A DNA stretch of 64,000 nucleotides from Bimastos eiseni (Eukaryota > Annelida > Clitellata > Crassiclitellata > Lumbricidae): positions 43,244,991-43,308,990 of the forward strand of contig OY365811.1 of the NCBI GenBank assembly GCA_959347315.1, in the 5' to 3' direction. The notes beneath the pieces were generated by a model. It ran no database searches and was not told the origin of the DNA. It was given only the letters and a program-made list of their open reading frames with translations. Below are positions 59,526 through 64,000 of this stretch, piece by piece; position 1 is the first letter of the stretch; each line of letters starts with the position of its first letter. The position numbers were made by a program, and so were the translations under genes.

Positions 59526-59783
59526 TCACTGTTTACGCCTGTCATCATCGTTTGGTCGAAAGTAACCAATGCCTATCGTTGTTGACTTTCTGAAGCTTTC
59601 GAGCTGTCTCTGTCCCCTCCGTAAGAGATGTTCTATCCGAAGAATCTCAACTTTTGGTATCGACGCATTCCGGTGGAACTCCTGCTTGATGTACTCCGCT
59701 GTGCCCGGTTTCTCTCGTGCAATGCGTAGGAACTGACGGTAGAGAGAAAAGATCTGCAGTTGGAGTTTATTGTAGCGCGGCAT
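59526..59783 (-). CDS. Succinate dehydrogenase assembly factor 1
   Basis: An 85-residue mitochondrial matrix protein of the LYR family. It helps insert Fe-S clusters into the SDHB subunit of complex II. The LYR tripeptide is at residues 14-16 (LQLQIFSLYRQFLR). The core runs KPGTAEYIKQEF then VEILRIEHLLRRGQRQL. Arg55 and Gly57, the positions altered in human complex II deficiency, are both present at the same residue numbers. The length fits: human SDHAF1 is longer only in a C-terminal extension. I chose the ATG at 59783 because it matches the human start spacing; the open frame upstream has no Met. It is a single exon on the opposite strand to the IGSF9-like gene, and lies inside its last intron if the exon at 63272 belongs to that gene. 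CTGACAG 13 bases upstream could be a 5'-UTR acceptor. Confidence 0.93.
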   Translation of the reverse strand: MPRYNKLQLQIFSLYRQFLRIAREKPGTAEYIKQEFHRNASIPKVEILRIEHLLRRGQRQLESFRKSTTIGIGYFRPNDDDRRKQ

Positions 59784-60039
59784 TTCTGGTGACCTGTCAG
59801 AAGAATCGATTGGCAACGGCAAACTGATCTGCTAAAATAAAAACTTATGATAATCATTTCATACGGTTCATACAAATTATAATCCACTTCCAGCAATTAA
59901 TTAGTAGGTTTTTCTTGTACAATTTGTTAATATTCATTTCTAACTGTTAATTATAATACATTTCCAGCCATTAATAATTAAGCATATCTTACTGATAATT
60001 AGAAGTATATCTAACAAGAATGACATCAGGGTTTTTTAA

Positions 60040-60140
60040 GTTGCTCAAGTCTTAATCCTTTACTCGTGGCTGATTTGAGAGTGCTAATGTTTAGGTTACT
60101 CAAAAGGGCGCTATATAAATGATCAGAAAGACTGAATGAG
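60040..60140 (+). repeat. SINE with L2-type 3' tail
   Basis: TTGCTCAAGTC, CTCGTGGCTGATTTGAGAGT and AAAGGGCGCTATATAAATGA, in the same order as at 42430-42570. Confidence 0.75.
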
Positions 60141-60162
60141 AATCAGGTACTTCACCTTCGTC

Positions 60163-60700
60163 AAGTTGGTTTGATATTCACATTCGGATATTGGATATTC
60201 ATTTTGGAATGCCACGTGTCAAATTCATATATAACAATTATTAATAATTCCACATTTCTATGCACATTGTTTAAGCAAAAACACCACCATTCAACAGTAA
60301 CAGACCATGGCTATCAGCAAATAATTAGAAACTGATTAATGAGTTGTGTAAGTGAGTAAGATTTGGGTCGGAACACGTTTCCCATTTTCACACATTATTT
60401 CACTATAGTCGCTGCAAAAATGAGTGTTTTTCTTCCTATAATGAGTAACACACGTTGATTCACCAACTATAGTGAGATAATGTGTAAAATGGCTTTTCTT
60501 CGTGTTTCAACCCAAATCTTACCCACGTGGGTAAGATTTCAGAGAAATCAATTTCTGATTGCTTTATAATAGCCTATGTCTGTTACTCGTGGTTAGAAGA
60601 AAAACTCCTTGTTTCCCCAACTATAGTGAGATAATGAGTAAAAACGGCTTTTCCCTGTGTTTTGAGTTAAATATGACCCAGTTACAGATCTCATTAAATA
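60163..60700 (+). repeat. Fold-back repeat family 3, copy 1
   Basis: Starts AAGTTGGTTTGATATTCACA. A module GTAAGATTTGGGTCGGAACA...ACTATAGT at 60356-60411 recurs inverted at 60468-60524 and again at 60618-60672. The inverted pair meets a further partial direct copy at a perfect 26-bp palindrome, 60514-60539, centred on CCCACGTGGG. Confidence 0.85.
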
Positions 60701-62628
60701 AATTTGTGATTATTTTCTGATAGCCTAGCGCAGCCCGCACTCCCGCATTCACCGTCACCGCCTATGGGGATGGGTGCGTAGCGAATCGTCGAAACCCGAA
60801 ACTGATATCCGCCGTATCCCCGATAACGAAGCTAGATTGAAGAAAAGAATTCTGCTTAAATAGAGTCTGGATCAACGAAAAGAATTCGTGCAGCAGCTGG
60901 ATTGATGAATGATTTGAGCTGTTTTGAGACATTTCACCGTTTTTCAATATGAAATTGTTATTTTCGGGGAATCTGGCTTTTGGTCTTCTCAACGTTTTCG
61001 GGGATTCGGGTTTCGATGATTCGGGTTGATCCCATATAATTAATAGTACAGGGATTGCCTTCTCTTCTGAATAACCTCTAACATCAACGGCACGGCACCT
61101 CAGACACTAATACAAGCAAATAAATCTTATTGAAATTCTGTGTTATTGCAAATTTATTGGATCTATTTTAAAAAATTACAGGTACATACAACCATTATTT
61201 AAAACCGATAATTGGAAACTCACAAAAAACAATTTAAATGACAAAACATGCTATCTCGACCGATCTCGACCACGAGTCAAACCTGGGACTAAACAAAACA
61301 TAGTGCGTTTCATTGCCAAAGGGCATTAAATTTATAGCGCTGTCATTAAATCTATTCAGTGGCATAATTATTCTTACGTATTGTGACTATTCAGTCATCT
61401 GTTTAGTCAATATTAGACTATTAGTTTATGTGTTAATTAAATGGAAAGGGTTTTCAATTGTATTGTATTGAAAGTGGAGCAGATTGAGCGAAATGTTCGC
61501 ATTGTATTGTCCCCTATAACATCGACAACATATTATCTCCAAATGTGTCTCTTAATAATTAGTTCATTATTGGATAAGGACTAAGGAACCTCATTGAATA
61601 ACGAATAATATACAGCTGGCGTGCAGAGCAGAGGAACCGTTTTCGATTTCAGTCACCCGGAGGTTTAGGCCTCCTAGTCCTTCGATTATTCGCTATGCTT
61701 TGGCCTTGGCTAGATCAGATCTATCAAATACAACTAGATATGCGTCTTGCATAGCTGCCGACAGTTTAATTCGACACGTGTTATTAGTTATGACTTGTCA
61801 TCATCGTAATCTCCAAATTTATAAAATATCACTCGAAGGCGCAGAACATCAGCTTATTCACGAGCGCTGCGTCGAGCCGTCGAATTAGTCCTAAGGTCAG
61901 TCAGAGGGGTGAAAAGTTCGGTTTCCATAGAGTCAGAGGAGGAAAACTATTAAAGCGATTGTATGCTACATCTAGAAGGATTAGGTGAGTCTAATAAAGA
62001 CTGTTTTAATAATGTGAGATATAAGATTCTAGAGGAAAGGTGATTGGCAGAGTAGACTTAAACGGATTAATGTTGGATGATAAGGAACGATGTTGGACGA
62101 ACCGAAAATGTGCTGTCAGACTGTACTTGTAATCATACTGCGACTAGTCAGTTTGAAGTAAAGGATAGATATTATTATTATTATTATTATTTAAAACACA
62201 ATAATTTATTACTGCATGATTTAGTAGTCTACTTGACAAAAAAATGCGCTATAAAACGAAACATTTATTGCATGGCGAAACGATTGTGCTCAGAAACCTG
62301 ATATTATAACAGTTTCGTTTTATTTCCATTCACAAGTTTGTTTTATTTGTCTTTTACGGTTCGTTTTTAATTTCTTGCGTATCATAAAGCGATTGGCCTT
62401 GCGTTTTTTTATATTTTGATGCTTTATAGTGTCGCTAGGAAATATGTAATGTTTTGAATAGCCATCATCCATTTAAAATAAGTTGGTATAACCTTAGATT
62501 ACGATACGTTTAGCTTACTATGTGCACCATTCTTCGATGTGCACGGCGTGATTCTGCAACATGTGTGCAAGTCCCAGCGTGGAATGCATTACTGGATTGT
62601 TGTTGCAGTTTAACGACACTTTGTGATA
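60701..62628. other. Gene-free AT-rich stretch
   Basis: No exon, RNA gene or element recognised. A short ATT run lies at 62168-62190. GTTGTTGCAGTTTAACGACA at about 62600 is a family-1 fragment abutting family 3. Confidence 0.45.
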
Positions 62629-63068
62629 GTTCAAGTTGGTTTGATATTGACATTCGGATATTGGATATTCGGTATGGAAAGCCGCATGTCAAATTCATAT
62701 ATAAAAATTATTAATAATTTCACATTTCTACACACATTGTGCAAGCAAAAACAACCCAATTCAACAGTCAAAAACATAGGTTTTCAGAAAATGATCACAA
62801 ACTGATTTAATGAGGTGGGTAATATTTGGGTTGAAACATGGGGAAATGCTATTTTCACACATTATCTCACTATAGTTGGTGAAGAATGAGTGTTTTTCTT
62901 CTAATCATTAGTAACACACCTAGGCTATCATAAAATAATAAGAAACTGATTTGGGTAAATGGGTAAGATTTGGGTCGAAACACGGGGAAAGCCATTTTCA
63001 CAAATCATCTCAATATAGTTACTCAATCATTGTTTCCCCGTGTTTTGACCTAAATCTTACCCACTCAT
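62629..63068 (+). repeat. Fold-back repeat family 3, copy 2
   Basis: The same left part as at 60163 (AAGTTGGTTTGATATTGACA, ATTCGGATATTGGATATTC). The module is present at about 62815-62877 (+), 62961-63020 (+) and, inverted, 63032-63064. Confidence 0.85.
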
Positions 63069-63271
63069 TTGGGTCTTTTGAGTTCCTATGATTATGCAGA
63101 TTGCATCATAATTTATGAGCATGACTCAAACATTTCTCTTGAATTGGTGCTTTATGAATTTTTTATTACAAATTACAAGCTTCACGTAGAGGCTTCAGTT
63201 AATATGCAAAAAATTACAACCTTTTTCATTTATTTTTCTTTAGGCTGACAACATTTCACTTACTTCGTCAG

Positions 63272-63777
63272 TCTTGTCGTGATTAAAATGCTGCCACCCA
63301 AATCTCATCACTGCGATACTGAATATCGGCGAAGTTTCAAGAAGTCGCGTTTTAATTGTTCTGCCACGACTTACCAACGCAACCTCGACTTTCGGACGGA
63401 ACAGAAGAGACGGTTCGTCGAACACAACCCAGAACCATTTGCGTGGGACCCGGAGGACATTGATTCGGATCCAGGGTCAGACTGGAGCTGCGAGGATCTC
63501 GGCAGAACCAACCGATTGACCCACACTCAGTACAAACACGAAAAACTGAATCGTTTGTACGATAAACGAATGAATGGTAAAGATTTGGGGAAGAGCCGTG
63601 GAGGGGAAGTTCAAACGGCATCTAATCGACTTAGGCACGATGATAGTCGCCAGCAATCTGAAGGTGAGAAGGATGAAACGGATGAGGAAGAGGATGGAGT
63701 TTCGGGGAGCGACAGCGAGGATTCCGTTGTTCATGTAATAGAACCAGAGTTTGTGAAAGAACCAGCCAAAAGAACGG
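63272..63777 (+). CDS. Unidentified charged ORF: receptor tail exon or first exon of a downstream gene
   Basis: An open frame whose possible donors are GAAG|GTGAGA (63663) and ACGG|GTAAAA (63777). Reading A: acceptor TTCGTCAG at 63271 in phase 2, matching the exon at 54260-54305, makes this the IGSF9-like cytoplasmic tail. Reading B: the much stronger acceptor TTATTTTTCTTTAG at 63243 gives stops in the frames before an ATG at 63288 in good context (AAAATGC), so this would be the start of another gene. From that ATG the protein begins MLPPKSHHCDTEYRRSFKKS; TEYRRSFKK resembles the repeated TEYKRNF/SEYQRNF motif of MDM1. The rest is acidic and basic without a known domain. I lean slightly to reading B. 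Confidence 0.5.
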
Positions 63778-64000
63778 GTAAAAGTCTTCTGTTATTATTT
63801 ATTACTTCATATTATTTTGAAATGAACCACGTTGTTCCAATACTGGTCAATGGTTCAGTTTGTTGACATTTTGCTTCTTAAAGGAGCTGCATGAATTAAA
63901 TATTTGTCTCCATGCATGCAACAATTCTAGACTTTAGGGCAGATCGGATTCTGGTTCAATGTATTTGAGTGTAATATCTTTCGGTAACTGTTTGATTTAG

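Overview
The window is from an animal genome, most likely a non-arthropod invertebrate. The reasons are GT-AG introns with metazoan-style phase-1 immunoglobulin exons, a short CCCTAA/TTAGGG-type telomere-like motif, abundant microsatellites, and several families of non-LTR and DNA transposon remnants. Nothing bacterial is present: there are no operons, no Shine-Dalgarno-led genes and no CRISPR array. The species cannot be named from the sequence.

The backbone is one multi-exon gene on the + strand, an IGSF9/turtle-type cell-adhesion receptor. Its exons encode Ig1 (9872-10225), Ig2 (29680-29952), Ig3 (30775-31062), Ig4 (36044-36328), Ig5 in two exons (45748-45863, 48685-48838), FN3-1 in two exons (49294-49405, 51361-51539), a linker (52009-52104), FN3-2 (52711-52992), a transmembrane exon (53476-53628) and a short candidate cytoplasmic exon (54260-54305). 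All splice phases agree from exon to exon. The usual signal-peptide exon before Ig1 was not found in the first 9.8 kb. An unexpected exon-like signal-peptide segment lies at 35499-35562, just upstream of Ig4 and in matching phase.

The 3' part carries a compact antisense SDHAF1 gene (59526-59783). At 63272-63777 a charged ORF could be either an IGSF9-like tail exon or the first coding exon of the next gene.

The introns are full of repeats. The most striking are restriction-like-endonuclease (R2/R4-like) non-LTR retrotransposons embedded in TAA/ATT microsatellites at 2.1-4.2 kb and 19.1-25.4 kb. They belong to at least four lineages, and one copy has a long intact RT-zinc finger-endonuclease ORF. 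In three copies the reading frame stops exactly at the junction with the TAA repeat, so the target repeat appears to supply the stop codon.

Other elements are a degraded hAT transposase (39.4-41.0 kb), two LINE fragments (47.0 and 58 kb), tRNA-like and L2-tail SINEs, a family with the core CAGTTTAACGACACTGTGTG, a modular fold-back family (60.3-63.1 kb), twin hairpins (49.65-49.81 kb) and a CCAAT-box minisatellite running directly into the Ig1 splice acceptor. Stretches not listed as genes are intronic or intergenic DNA dominated by simple repeats.
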